From: an uncultured Verrucomicrobiales bacterium
Lineage (GTDB): Bacteria > Verrucomicrobiota > Verrucomicrobiia > Verrucomicrobiales > Akkermansiaceae
Reading direction: 5' to 3'
NCBI GenBank assembly: GCA_937893015.1
Contig: CALBJX010000068.1
Coordinates: forward strand, 1 to 22,254
Length of the DNA stretch: 22,254 nucleotides
Shown here: one piece after another, positions 8,001 to 14,099 of the stretch
How positions within the stretch are numbered: the first letter of the stretch is position 1
Layout: the number at the start of each line of letters is the position of its first letter
The notes under the pieces: model-generated
Told to the model about the DNA's origin: nothing
Databases searched by the model: none
The model's input: the letters and a program-made list of their open reading frames with translations, nothing else
Made by a program: the position numbers and the translations under genes

Positions 8001-8146
8001 TGCCCCTCATCTGGGCGAAGGATCAGCCCGGCGGCGAGCTCCTCGCCCCGCTGGCCGTGGTGCAGTTCGGCGGCCTTGTCTCCGCCACCCTGCTCAACCT
8101 CCTCGTCATGCCCGCCGTCTGCAAGCTCACGGCCAAGTGGATGTGA
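5030..8146 (+). CDS. RND-family efflux pump, CzcA/CusA-like (heavy-metal efflux type)
   Basis: This is the proton-driven inner-membrane pump of the tripartite system. The 1038-aa length is normal for RND pumps with two copies of six TM helices and two large periplasmic loops. TM1 is near residues 13-33, followed by LPVDVFPELEVPRVTIQ, the classic start of the first loop. The TM4 signature is GDVVDNAIIFVE (D401, D404, E411), like the proton-relay Asp/Asp/Glu of metal RND pumps. A variant is visible: the position of the first Asp of the CzcA 'DFGxxxDGA' motif is Ala, with an Asp three residues before the conserved D404 instead. The second half repeats the pattern, with IIACGLIVLLLSHSLGGVRRALI and a closing TM bundle. 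It is encoded after the outer-membrane factor and MFP, split from the MFP by a repeat element. Metal substrate is inferred from the His-rich partner. Confidence 0.93.
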   Translation: MSAFLTFCLRNRLSVLCLTVVLACCSVWCISTLPVDVFPELEVPRVTIQSEAGGLTAEEVEQYVSLPISSALSGATGVTNVSTSSAGGLSFVWVDFDWGTDIYKARQIVSERLAAIRENLPQNVEYELSPIVSVTGEIMLIAVTGEEGTDPMELRRMAQFELRNRLLSIPGVGQVTVLGGRLPEYQVLYDPDKMRQAGVTLDELKTAVESAQSNVSAGYLEEVAGQELPVQQLSRATETEHIRRAPVATHPSGVLRVEDVADVCISGAPRRGNAGYAGQDAVVLSVQKVPGTNTLKLTEEVDAAVQEFVASRLPKDMHLHADAYRQADFITLSLENGKNTLIITAIVVMLVIILTLLNIRTALITLLSMPLSVLLGMACFPLVGLTVNIMTLGGLAVAIGDVVDNAIIFVEIAWRRLQMNAALPEEQRRDRIAVLLEAKDEIFSSITSSSLIILLVFAPILFLTGMEGQFYRPLGISYMLALAASLLVAVTIVPVLCYVGFKASKTRQDGDSATARLIKRAYAPLLEFCLRRAGVVVGTLGLATVAALVLASTYGTSFLPPFNEDCYNISINTTPGTSLEETERIARQAMIDMAKIPGVKSVTQRTGRAENDAHAEPVSASELLVRVDMSTDRRELRKAFDKVLKHIPGTSTMVGFPIAHRISAVLSGANSQVAVNIYGTDAAQLRQASQKAAEILNTLPEVADARANREVLVETIRVEYNREVLAAFNLSVGDAAGQVSAALNGYKAGEIISGPDKWDIMLRLSPERRMSEDDVRNLPLIAPGGRTLRLADAADVSRAEATNLILRDNLRLKAMIPCNPAADSNLGDLAKACREHLDPAMNAMGCSVDYAGTIKSREAAGKRLTWLCIIACGLIVLLLSHSLGGVRRALITLVNIPLCLVGGIVAIFLASGDTMAGLAEGVYIHPIISLSSVVGFVTVIGFAIRSGLILLNRYRALEAEGQDTLSAIRNGSRERVIPIMMTSLTTILGLLPLIWAKDQPGGELLAPLAVVQFGGLVSATLLNLLVMPAVCKLTAKWM

Positions 8147-8203
8147 GAAGGAGAACAAATGAAGATTTGTCGCGCATGGCGGGGTATTGAGCATTTTCCG
8201 TGA

Positions 8204-8233
8204 TTGACGCGACGGCAAGCGATATGGTACAAC
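8204..8233 (+). promoter_or_regulatory. Promoter of the flavoredoxin-like gene, leaderless type
   Basis: TTGACG (8204-8209), an 18-base spacer and TACAAC (8228-8233), then six bases to ATG 8240. The predicted start site coincides with the start codon. Confidence 0.7.
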
Positions 8234-8239
8234 CTCCGT

Positions 8240-8746
8240 ATGAACATTATTTCCCTTGATGATCTCAATGTCAGCACCACGAAGCTCATCGGCAAGCAGT
8301 GGATGCTCATCACGGCGGGCACGCCCGAGACGTTCAACTGCATGACCGCCAGCTGGGGCGGGCTCGGTGTGCTGTGGGGCAAGCCCGTGGCCTACATCTT
8401 TGTGCGCCCGAACCGCCACACCGTCAGTTTCATCAACGAGCAGCCCTCGCTGACGCTCAGCTTCATGCCCGAATCCCACCGCGCGGACGTGCTCTTCTGC
8501 GGCCGCAACAGCGGGCGCGATGTCGATAAAATGGCGAACACCTCCCTGAAACCCGTCATCACGGAAACCGGGCTCATCACCTACGAGGCCGCCGAGCTGG
8601 TGTTGGAGTGCCGCAAGATGTTCAAGACTCGCCTGCAGGAAGCCGACTTCCTTGACTGGGGAGAAGTCTCCCCCAAGTGGTACGCGGAGGACAATCCCCT
8701 GCACGACCTCTACATCTGCGAAATCACCCGCGCCCTCGTACCCTGA
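8240..8746 (+). CDS. Flavoredoxin-like protein, flavin reductase (FMN-binding split barrel) family
   Basis: The protein is 168 aa when started at ATG 8240, six bases after the -10 box; the open frame extends to 8204, but those codons overlap the promoter. LITAGTPETFNCMTASWGGLGVLWGKPVAYIFVRPNRHT matches the FMN-binding region of small flavin-reductase-like proteins, where the T-A-S-W-G stretch surrounds the flavin phosphate. The later part SFMPESHRADVLFCGRNSGRDVDK is also typical. Members bind FMN and act as electron carriers or NAD(P)H:flavin reductases in the cytoplasm; the partner is not evident here. It lies 94 bases after the RND gene but has its own promoter, so I do not assign it to the efflux operon. 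It converges on the ankyrin gene through a strong hairpin. Confidence 0.85.
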   Translation: MNIISLDDLNVSTTKLIGKQWMLITAGTPETFNCMTASWGGLGVLWGKPVAYIFVRPNRHTVSFINEQPSLTLSFMPESHRADVLFCGRNSGRDVDKMANTSLKPVITETGLITYEAAELVLECRKMFKTRLQEADFLDWGEVSPKWYAEDNPLHDLYICEITRALVP

Positions 8747-8769
8747 GCTGCCGGATTTTTCTTGATGGA

Positions 8770-8808
8770 CGAACCGCCCTGCTTCCTTTCGGGAAGCAGG
8801 GCGGTTCG
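8770..8808. terminator. Perfect 17-bp hairpin between convergent genes
   Basis: CGAACCGCCCTGCTTCC (8770-8786) pairs exactly with 8792-8808 around the five-base loop TTTCG. No U-tract adjoins the stem on either strand, so it is not a standard intrinsic terminator. Its position between converging genes suggests a bidirectional transcript end or processing structure. Confidence 0.6.
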
Positions 8809-8831
8809 CTGTATCGGGACGATGGGAAAAG

Positions 8832-9437
8832 TTAATGATGGTGCCCGCAGGAACACTCACCTTCGTGATGGTGGTGGCCGCAGGTGCACTCGCTGTCTTC
8901 GGCTTCCTCGGGGGCTTCGATGTCCGCGTCCTCGATGTGGGCGGGCAGCGGGGCATCATCATCAGGGTGATAGGGCGGCGCAAGGCGGTCGTGCAGCGCA
9001 TGGGTGGCGGCCACCTCGGCGGCGAAGCGCCCCTGTGCATTCTTCACGCGGAGCTCGGCCCCGGCGGAGAGGAGCATCTCGACGATGTTCTCGTACCCGT
9101 AGTGCGCGGCGAGGTGCAGCGGGGGTTGGCCGTAGGCGTTGCGGGCGTTCACATCTGCCCCCGTGGCGATGAGCAGAGCAATGAGTTTTTCATCCGGCTC
9201 CACGCCCATGGCGGCGAGGTCGGGGGAGAGGTCCACCTCATCCTGGAGCAGCAGGGTGGCGGCCTGTTTCAGCTCTTCGCTGTTGCCGCAGCGCTCGAGC
9301 TCTTCCAAAAAGTTTTGGACGGGTTCGTCGAAATCATCAGGATCGAGGTCCGCCGCCATCTCACGCAGGTCTTCGAGGGTCACGCGGGGGGCGTCCTCTT
9401 TCTCCACGATGACGCTGTTCCATTGCAGGTCGCTCAT
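8832..9437 (-). CDS. Ankyrin-repeat protein with C-terminal Cys/His metal-binding tail
   Basis: This 201-aa protein has no signal peptide and should be cytoplasmic. Residues 1-90 are acidic and helical. Two ankyrin units are clear: LIALLIATGADVNARNAYGQPPLHLAAHYGYENIVEMLLSAGAELRVKNAQGRFAAEVA (about 84-142). An acidic linker (HPDDDAPLPAHIEDADIEAPEEAEDS) leads to the extreme C-terminus, two CxCGHHH units (CTCGHHHH and CSCGHHH) separated by EGE, a likely metal-binding tail. The start at 9437 is fixed by a promoter whose -10 box ends six bases upstream. Ankyrin repeats mediate protein contacts, so a metal-responsive adaptor is possible, but this is inference. The tail motif recalls the Cys/His motifs of the efflux cluster upstream. 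Confidence 0.85.
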   Translation of the reverse strand: MSDLQWNSVIVEKEDAPRVTLEDLREMAADLDPDDFDEPVQNFLEELERCGNSEELKQAATLLLQDEVDLSPDLAAMGVEPDEKLIALLIATGADVNARNAYGQPPLHLAAHYGYENIVEMLLSAGAELRVKNAQGRFAAEVAATHALHDRLAPPYHPDDDAPLPAHIEDADIEAPEEAEDSECTCGHHHHEGECSCGHHH

Positions 9438-9443
9438 GGACGT

Positions 9444-9472
9444 ATTCTACCGAAGTTAAAGGAACTGTGCAA
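9444..9472 (-). promoter_or_regulatory. Promoter of the Cys/His-tailed ankyrin gene, leaderless type
   Basis: Minus strand TTGCAC (9472-9467), 17-base spacer, TAGAAT (9449-9444), then six bases to the ATG at 9437. Confidence 0.75.
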
Positions 9473-9520
9473 GCCCGAAAAAGGACGCTGCCCGACATAT
9501 GAAGATGGGCCGGAAACGAC

Positions 9521-10315
9521 TCATCGGGAAGTCAGGGCACCTTCCGCCTTCACAGCCTCATCCGCAATCTGCTGGCATTCCTTGGCCTTATCGGCGGGAA
9601 CGGAGAGGGTGTGGCGGGGAGCAATGCGGAGGCGGCAGGGAAGGCCGACAGCGGATTTGTGCGTCAGAACGGCGTAGAAGACACAGCCTGCCAGATAGGT
9701 GCCGAGGGCGTTGGGGTGGGAGCCGTCCTCCGTGTGCAGGGATTCGGACGGGTGGAGTTGGTACCAGCGGCGCCACGCCTCCCCAACGGGGGCGAGAAGC
9801 GCCTTATTCTCCTGCGCCGCGCGGCGGTAAACGGCGGTGAGCTCGTCCTGCATGGCGGCATCAAAGGCGCTGCCGTCGGGGGTGCGGTGGGCCCACGTCA
9901 GGAAGAAGACGGGCGTGCTCTTGCCGTAGCGCACCAGATGGGCCCATTTGCCGCCGAACTTCAACGTGTGGTGGGGCGCGGTGCAGGGCATCATACTTTG
10001 GTCCTGCAGAACCACGTAGTCAAAGCCACCCTGCTTCACCAGCTCGCGGGCCTTGTCATGCTCCGCATCCTCCCAGAATTGGATGAGCGCCGTAGCGCCC
10101 GCGGTGTAGGACTGCGTGTTCAGCTTCGGCCTGCCCGTTTTCGCCATGGCCGCCACCACGCCGGGCAGGTCGTTGGCGTAGGTGTAGCTGTTGCCGAGAA
10201 AGAGGACAGAGAGCGCCGTCTTCTTGGGGGCACGCGGCGCAGGGGCGGCAGCGCAGGCGTCGGCGCAGAGGAAGAAGACACAGAGGGGACAAAGCAGACG
10301 GAGCAGGACGCTCAT
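9521..10315 (-). CDS. Secreted SGNH/GDSL-type hydrolase (DUF4886-like)
   Basis: From ATG 10315 the product is 264 aa with a signal peptide (LLRLLCPLCVFFLCADACAAAP). The frame runs nine codons further upstream, but those residues would spoil the signal. The SGNH catalytic blocks are visible: block I LFLGNSYTYANDLP with nucleophile Ser43, a YVVLQDQS stretch, and block V DGSHPNALGTYLAG supplying the Asp/His pair. The GNSYT form of block I is typical of DUF4886-type proteins rather than classical GDSL lipases. Such enzymes are esterases or carbohydrate deacetylases in the periplasm or outside the cell; the substrate cannot be deduced. I found no convincing promoter for it; a strong terminator separates it from the small lipoprotein gene upstream. 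Confidence 0.8.
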   Translation of the reverse strand: MSVLLRLLCPLCVFFLCADACAAAPAPRAPKKTALSVLFLGNSYTYANDLPGVVAAMAKTGRPKLNTQSYTAGATALIQFWEDAEHDKARELVKQGGFDYVVLQDQSMMPCTAPHHTLKFGGKWAHLVRYGKSTPVFFLTWAHRTPDGSAFDAAMQDELTAVYRRAAQENKALLAPVGEAWRRWYQLHPSESLHTEDGSHPNALGTYLAGCVFYAVLTHKSAVGLPCRLRIAPRHTLSVPADKAKECQQIADEAVKAEGALTSR

Positions 10316-10361
10316 GATCTCAACATCAATCAGGGGTGGCAAACAAGATTACTTCGCCGAC

Positions 10362-10402
10362 AAAGAAAAAAACGCGCTCAACCGGAGTTGAGCGCGTTTA
10401 AA
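10362..10402 (-). terminator. Strong intrinsic terminator after the Gln-rich lipoprotein gene
   Basis: A perfect 13-bp stem (10370-10382 with 10387-10399) closes a four-base loop. On the minus strand it is followed by a T-rich tract. It ends the transcript of the 39-aa lipoprotein 36 bases past its stop codon. Confidence 0.85.
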
Positions 10403-10437
10403 AGCGTTGATGGGAAAGTTTACCTTTCCTTTAACAC

Positions 10438-10557
10438 TTACTTGCCCTTGGTCACCTGAGGAACGGGAGCCACGGGGGTCTCGGTGGGCTGCTGCTGCTG
10501 CTGCTGGCAGGAAACGAGGGCAGCGGCGGTAAGAGCGAGGATAGCGATGGTCTTCAT
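10438..10557 (-). CDS. 39-aa Gln-rich lipoprotein
   Basis: The translation begins MKTIAILALTAAALVSC, a textbook lipoprotein signal peptide with lipobox LVSC (Cys17). The mature part is only 23 residues: six Gln in a row after the lipidated Cys, then PTETPVAPVPQVTKGK and a stop. The gene has its own promoter (10625-10652), a roughly 60-base leader with a hairpin at its 5' end and a strong terminator, a layout suggesting a short, stable, possibly abundant mRNA. Ending in Lys, it recalls in outline the tiny entericidin- or Lpp-like lipoproteins, but there is no sequence similarity I can claim. The Gln run comes from repeated CAG codons and could vary in length by slippage. Confidence 0.8.
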   Translation of the reverse strand: MKTIAILALTAAALVSCQQQQQQPTETPVAPVPQVTKGK

Positions 10558-10587
10558 TGTTATCTTACTAGTTTTGATGTTTGAAGC

Positions 10588-10617
10588 ACCCCATCAACCA
10601 AGAGTAGATTGAGGGGT
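10588..10617 (-). promoter_or_regulatory. 5'-leader hairpin of the Gln-rich lipoprotein mRNA
   Basis: ACCCCATCAA and TTGAGGGGT flank a loop of 11 bases; the stem is 9 bp with one bulged base. It would form at the very 5' end of the predicted transcript and may protect it from decay. Confidence 0.45.
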
Positions 10618-10624
10618 TGACAGA

Positions 10625-10652
10625 AGTCTAGCGCAAATGCCGCAGATTGCAA
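10625..10652 (-). promoter_or_regulatory. Promoter of the Gln-rich lipoprotein gene (with leader)
   Basis: Minus strand TTGCAA (10652-10647), 16-base spacer, TAGACT (10630-10625). Unlike most promoters here it lies about 60 bases upstream of its start codon. Confidence 0.6.
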
Positions 10653-10799
10653 GCCTAAAATGTGACTTATACGACAGAAAGTCTTAAAATTTTCATTTTT
10701 TAACTAAATTTTGTACTGAAAAGCTTTCGCCAAGCGTTGAAATGCCGCTTCTTCGGGAAAAATATTGAAATTTCCGCCGCGCTGTGCGACCATAGTGCC

Positions 10800-12131
10800 A
10801 TGCTGCATGCCGATACCATCCTTGCTTTAGCTACCCCCGTCGGCACGGGGGCATTGGCGGTGCTGCGTCTCAGCGGTTCCGAGGCGCATGCCATCGCGGC
10901 GACGGCGACCGGGCGCAGAGGCTTGGAAGCCCGCCGCGCGACTCTCGTTCGCGTGCGTGATGCGCGCGGGTGCATTTTGGATTCGGCGGTGGTAACGTAT
11001 TTTGCAGGACCGGCGAGTTTTACGGGGGAGGATGTCGTCGAGTTTTCCTGCCACGGCGGTATGCTGGTGGTGCAGCGCGTGACGGAACGTTTGCTGGAGT
11101 TGGGCGCCCGCCCTGCGGAGCCCGGTGAGTTCTCCCGCCGCGCTTTTGAAAACGGCCGTATGGATCTGACGCAGGCGGAAGCCATCATGGATGTCATCGC
11201 CGCGGGCAGCGACCTCGCTCTCCGCGCGGCGCAGGATCAGTTGCAGGGGGCCCTCAGAGCTCGCGTGCAGGCGGCGGCGGATGCGCTCATTTCCGTGGCG
11301 GCGCACAATGCCGCCTACATCGATTTTCCCGAAGAGGACATTGCGCCGCACACGATGGCGGCTTTGTTGGCGCAGTTGGCAGATATCCGCGCACAGCTAC
11401 AATCCCTGCTGGCTACGGCAGATGCAGGACGTGTGTTGAGAGAGGGCGTGCGTACAGCCATTGTCGGCGCCCCTAATGTGGGCAAATCCAGCCTGCTGAA
11501 CTTGCTGCTCGGCTATGATCGCGCATTGGTGAGCGACACCGCGGGCACCACCCGCGACACGGTGGAGGAAAAACTCTCCGTCCGTGGGCTCTGTCTGCGC
11601 CTCATCGACACGGCGGGGTTGCACGAGAGCGCGGATGCATTGGAACAGGCGGGCATGGAGCGCAGCCGCCGCGCCTGCGCCGCTGCGGATTTGGTGTTGG
11701 AGGTGGCGGATATCTCTCGTCCCCGCAAGCCTGTCGAGCTGCCGAACACCGGTGCGGTGCATTTGCTGCTGCTCAACAAGTGCGACCTGCCTGCGCATCC
11801 TGATTGGGCGGGGGAGACGGATGCTATCCGCCTCTGCTGCCGCACGGGGGAGGGGCGCGAGGCTTTGGAACAGGCCATAGAACAACAATTTCTCGCCGTG
11901 TTGGGGGAGAGCGACAGCCCGGTAGCAGTCAACACGCGTCATCGCCATGCCTTGCAGGAGGCAGACACCGCCTTAGCCCGCGCCGAGGCGAGTTTTTCCG
12001 GAGGCGAGTCACCGGAGCTCACCGACGTGCCCTTGCGGGATGCGCTCGAAGCTTTGGGCTCTATCACGGGCCGCATCGATACGGAGGATATTCTGGATCG
12101 CGTGTTCTCCACATTCTGCCTCGGCAAGTAG
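10800..12131 (+). CDS. mnmE: tRNA modification GTPase MnmE
   Basis: MnmE works with MnmG to place the (carboxymethyl)aminomethyl group on U34 of certain tRNAs. Starting at ATG 10800 gives 443 aa beginning MLHADTILALATPVGTGALAVLR, the standard family N-terminus; the frame opens at 10737, but the extra 21 residues are atypical. The tetrahydrofolate-binding domain covers 1-118. The G domain shows P-loop GAPNVGKS (223-230), switch TAGTTRD (247-253), DTAG (270-273) and NKCD (326-329), and CCRTGEG is in the G5 position. The C-terminus is CLGK (440-443), the conserved C-x-G-K motif needed for modification activity. The promoter is unclear: TTGAAA (10765-10770) with 17- and 6-base spacings would put a poor -10 (GACCAT) in the leaderless position. 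It converges on the aldo/keto reductase gene. Confidence 0.97.
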   Translation: MLHADTILALATPVGTGALAVLRLSGSEAHAIAATATGRRGLEARRATLVRVRDARGCILDSAVVTYFAGPASFTGEDVVEFSCHGGMLVVQRVTERLLELGARPAEPGEFSRRAFENGRMDLTQAEAIMDVIAAGSDLALRAAQDQLQGALRARVQAAADALISVAAHNAAYIDFPEEDIAPHTMAALLAQLADIRAQLQSLLATADAGRVLREGVRTAIVGAPNVGKSSLLNLLLGYDRALVSDTAGTTRDTVEEKLSVRGLCLRLIDTAGLHESADALEQAGMERSRRACAAADLVLEVADISRPRKPVELPNTGAVHLLLLNKCDLPAHPDWAGETDAIRLCCRTGEGREALEQAIEQQFLAVLGESDSPVAVNTRHRHALQEADTALARAEASFSGGESPELTDVPLRDALEALGSITGRIDTEDILDRVFSTFCLGK

Positions 12132-12182
12132 AGATGTGTCAAAGAGAATGCCCCATTCTCATATGCTGAGCGTGGCGAGCAA

Positions 12183-12210
12183 AAGGCCATGAGAAGCAGG
12201 CGCCCGCCTT
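12183..12210 (-). terminator. Weak terminator candidate after the aldo/keto reductase gene
   Basis: On the minus strand AAAGGC directly after the stop codon pairs with GCCTTT about 20 bases later, ending in four T. A second small hairpin (GAGAATG CCC CATTCTC, 12144-12160) without a T tract lies nearer the end of mnmE. Confidence 0.3.
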
Positions 12211-13161
12211 TCAGTGCTGCTCGCGAAGCAGGTCGGTGTCGAGACGCTCCTTGCCCGCGGCCGCGGCGCATTGATTGAGTTGGGAGACGTTGCGTGCGCC
12301 GATGAGCACGCTCGTGATGCCGTCCTGCGCCAGCAGCCAGCGCAGCGAGAATTCCGTGAGGGATACGCCCGCCTCGCGGGCGAGAGCGGCGTAGTGCGCC
12401 ACGCGCTCCTGCTCTGCCATGGCGCGGCCTGCATCGAGGAAGGGGGAATCGCTCCGCATGGCGCGGGAGTCCGCGGGCAGATTATGCCCCAGATATTTGC
12501 CGGTGAGCACACCCTGCGCAAGCGGGGAGAAGGCAATGGCCCCGATGCGCTTGCGGCGCGTTTCGGGCAGCATGCCGCCCTCCGCCGTGCGGTCGAGCAT
12601 GTTGTAGCGGAACTGGTGGGCAAGCACGCGGACACCCGCTTCCTCCAACAGCTCACAGGCGCGCAGAAACTGTGTGGGCGGGTACTTGGAGAGACCGATG
12701 TAGAGCGCCTTGCCGCTGCGGACGATGTCCACCAGTGCGCCGACCGTTTCCTCGATGGGGGTGTCGGGGTCGGGACGGTGGTGGTAGAAGAGGTCGACGT
12801 AATCCAGCTTCAGGCGGCGCAGGCTGGCGTTGAGGGAGGAGATGAGGTGTTTTTTAGAGCCCCAGTCGCCGTAGGGTCCCTCCCACATCAGGTGCCCCGC
12901 CTTGGTGGAGATGAACATCTCGTCGCGGTGGGCGGCGAACTCGTGCTGCAAGAGGTCGCCGAAGCGTTCCTCCGCGCTGCCGGGAGGCGGCCCGTAGTTG
13001 TTGGCGAGGTCAAAGTGGCAAATACCCAAATCCATGGCACGTGCCACCAACGCGCGGTTGTCTTCCCGCGGATTTGCGGCACCGAAATTGTGCCACAACC
13101 CGAGAGAAATTTCCGGCAGCAGCACCCCGCTGCGCCCGCATCGGCGGTAGGTCATCGTCAT
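12211..13161 (-). CDS. Aldo/keto reductase, YghZ/AKR14-like
   Basis: This is an NADPH-dependent carbonyl reductase of the AKR superfamily with a TIM-barrel fold. ATG 13161 gives 316 aa; the frame is open to 13464, but that extension reads through the promoter and the repeat element and is not protein-like. The catalytic tetrad is visible: D51 and Y56 (HFDLANNYG), K87 (STKAG) and H128 (YHHRPDPD). The stretch ANNYGPPPGSAEERFG, with LMWEGPYGDWGSKKHL, is characteristic of the YghZ/KvBeta-type branch, whose members reduce aldehydes such as glyceraldehyde 3-phosphate or methylglyoxal. SPLAQGVLTGKY and SVLIGARNVSQL near the C-terminus are the cofactor-binding segments. It is somewhat shorter than E. 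coli YghZ. The substrate here is unknown. Confidence 0.9.
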   Translation of the reverse strand: MTMTYRRCGRSGVLLPEISLGLWHNFGAANPREDNRALVARAMDLGICHFDLANNYGPPPGSAEERFGDLLQHEFAAHRDEMFISTKAGHLMWEGPYGDWGSKKHLISSLNASLRRLKLDYVDLFYHHRPDPDTPIEETVGALVDIVRSGKALYIGLSKYPPTQFLRACELLEEAGVRVLAHQFRYNMLDRTAEGGMLPETRRKRIGAIAFSPLAQGVLTGKYLGHNLPADSRAMRSDSPFLDAGRAMAEQERVAHYAALAREAGVSLTEFSLRWLLAQDGITSVLIGARNVSQLNQCAAAAGKERLDTDLLREQH

Positions 13162-13167
13162 GGAATC

Positions 13168-13197
13168 ATCGTACATGCCGCGCCCCCGTTCTGTCAA
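13168..13197 (-). promoter_or_regulatory. Promoter of the aldo/keto reductase gene, leaderless type
   Basis: Minus strand perfect TTGACA (13197-13192), 18-base spacer, TACGAT (13173-13168), then six bases to ATG 13161. Confidence 0.7.
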
Positions 13198-13236
13198 GTT
13201 ATATCGGCCGGACAAATGAGCAGTTTGTCGAACTGA

Positions 13237-13401
13237 ATGTACGAAGTACGATGTACGATGTACGAAGTTTGAGTTCCGCTCGCTACGCTCGCCGGATGAC
13301 GAAACCTGTCTGACACTTGTGTCAGACAGGTTTTTGAAATTCCGCGCGGCGCAGCCGCGCCTCAATTTGACTTCGTACATCGTACATCGTAAATCGTACA
13401 T
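13237..13401. repeat. 165-bp interspersed element with 32-bp terminal inverted repeats
   Basis: The left arm (13237-13268) is identical to that of the element at 4819. The right arm (13370-13401) is its inverted copy with two mismatches and matches the arm at the window start. Inside the left arm lies a GCTCGCTACGCTCG motif (about 13278-13291), and inside the right arm a 7-bp stem with loop GCA (GCGCGGC/GCCGCGC, about 13344-13360). The central part differs completely from the first element: here it is a terminator-like hairpin. No protein is encoded. The element fills most of the 301-base gap between the aldo/keto reductase and the FHA-like gene. Confidence 0.85.
13302..13335 (+). terminator. 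Terminator-like hairpin in the centre of the repeat element
   Basis: A perfect 14-bp stem (13302-13315 with 13320-13333) with loop CTTG runs into five T (13331-13335) on the plus strand. No annotated plus-strand gene lies directly upstream, so it appears to be cargo of the element, not the end of a gene. Confidence 0.65.
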
Positions 13402-13423
13402 CCCGACAAATCCAAGTTTTCGC

Positions 13424-13452
13424 TTGCCTTTCCGCTCTTCTTCCGTCATACT
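13424..13452 (+). promoter_or_regulatory. Promoter of the FHA-like membrane protein gene
   Basis: TTGCCT (13424-13429), 17-base spacer, CATACT (13447-13452), then ten bases to ATG 13463; the predicted leader is about three bases. Confidence 0.55.
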
Positions 13453-13462
13453 GGCAGTGGTC

Positions 13463-14023
13463 ATGGCTTATCTCGATTCCAACGATGCCGCAGGAAATCG
13501 CCTGCGCTATGAATTACCTGCCGAGGAGGGTGTCATCATCGCGCTCGGTGCGGCGGAGGATGTTACGCTGCGCTATGAGAGCGAGGGCGTGGCGGCGCAT
13601 CATGCCACCATCACCCCCGCAGCGGGGCAGTTCTCCATTGCGCCTGCCGAGGGCGAGGTGCTAGTGAACGGCGCAGCTATCACGGAACCGATGCTGCTGG
13701 TGCCGGGCGTGGATTACGCGCTCGGTTCGCTGCACCTCTCCTTCTCCCCCGAGGCGTTGAGCGAGGCGGAGGAAATCGAAGAGCCCGCCGAGGAGGGCGA
13801 CAAACCGGTCCGCCGCAAGGTGGTGCGCCGCCGCAGCCGTAGTGCCGCAGCCGCCCTTGCCGCCGCCTCTCTGGAGGGCAGCGCGACGGAAAATCCCCTC
13901 GTCACCCTCATCACCCCCTTCTATGTGATTGCCGTTCTTGTGGCCGCCTTCGTCGCGGGGCTTTCCCTGCGCTACTGGATGCTCACGGGCGGCTTCCTCC
14001 CCACCGACTGGCTGGGAGAGTAG
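13463..14023 (+). CDS. FHA-like domain protein with C-terminal membrane anchor
   Basis: The 186-aa product starts at ATG 13463; the longer open frame from 13319 reads through the repeat element. Residues 1-95 show the strand pattern of a forkhead-associated domain: IIALGAAEDVTLRYES, AAHHATITPAAGQFSI, VLVNGAAI, LVPGVDYALGSLHLSF. The residues expected for phosphothreonine binding are missing: the Arg after Gly is Ala, and the Ser before His is Ala. A basic segment (RRKVVRRRSRS, about 112-125) precedes one TM helix (about 145-167, ITPFYVIAVLVAAFVAGLSL), which puts the FHA-like part in the cytoplasm by the positive-inside rule. I infer a degenerate scaffold-type FHA fold. Function is unknown. A second, canonical FHA protein is encoded at 17492-18424. 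Confidence 0.7.
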   Translation: MAYLDSNDAAGNRLRYELPAEEGVIIALGAAEDVTLRYESEGVAAHHATITPAAGQFSIAPAEGEVLVNGAAITEPMLLVPGVDYALGSLHLSFSPEALSEAEEIEEPAEEGDKPVRRKVVRRRSRSAAAALAAASLEGSATENPLVTLITPFYVIAVLVAAFVAGLSLRYWMLTGGFLPTDWLGE

Positions 14024-14064
14024 CCTGCTGAATGAGTGCGGATGCACCTATGTCCATTAAGGGT

Positions 14065-14093
14065 TTGCGTTTCTCTTCCGTATGTGATAGAAA
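14065..14093 (+). promoter_or_regulatory. Promoter of the DUF805 gene, leaderless type
   Basis: TTGCGT (14065-14070), 17-base spacer, TAGAAA (14088-14093), then six bases to ATG 14100. Confidence 0.65.
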
Positions 14094-14099
14094 AGAAGC

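Noticed and set aside
8152..8170. ACAAAT/ATTTGT hairpin after the RND gene as terminator
   Set aside because: A six-pair AT stem without a T tract is too weak to call.
5222..9040. A 1272-codon open frame on the minus strand opposite the RND, flavoredoxin and ankyrin genes
   Set aside because: It is the antisense shadow of GC-rich codon use. It is rich in His, Arg, Gly and Ala, has no domain pattern and crosses three genes with clear families, including convergent ones and the hairpin between them.
13370..13406. Outward promoter in the right arm (TTGACT at 13367-13372)
   Set aside because: The best -10 at 17 bases (TAAATC) matches only three consensus positions, while the FHA-like gene has a better promoter at 13424-13452.
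13162..13464. N-terminal extension of the aldo/keto reductase through the repeat
   Set aside because: It would translate the promoter, the inverted repeats and the terminator hairpin. The enzyme's N-terminal strand begins at 13161.
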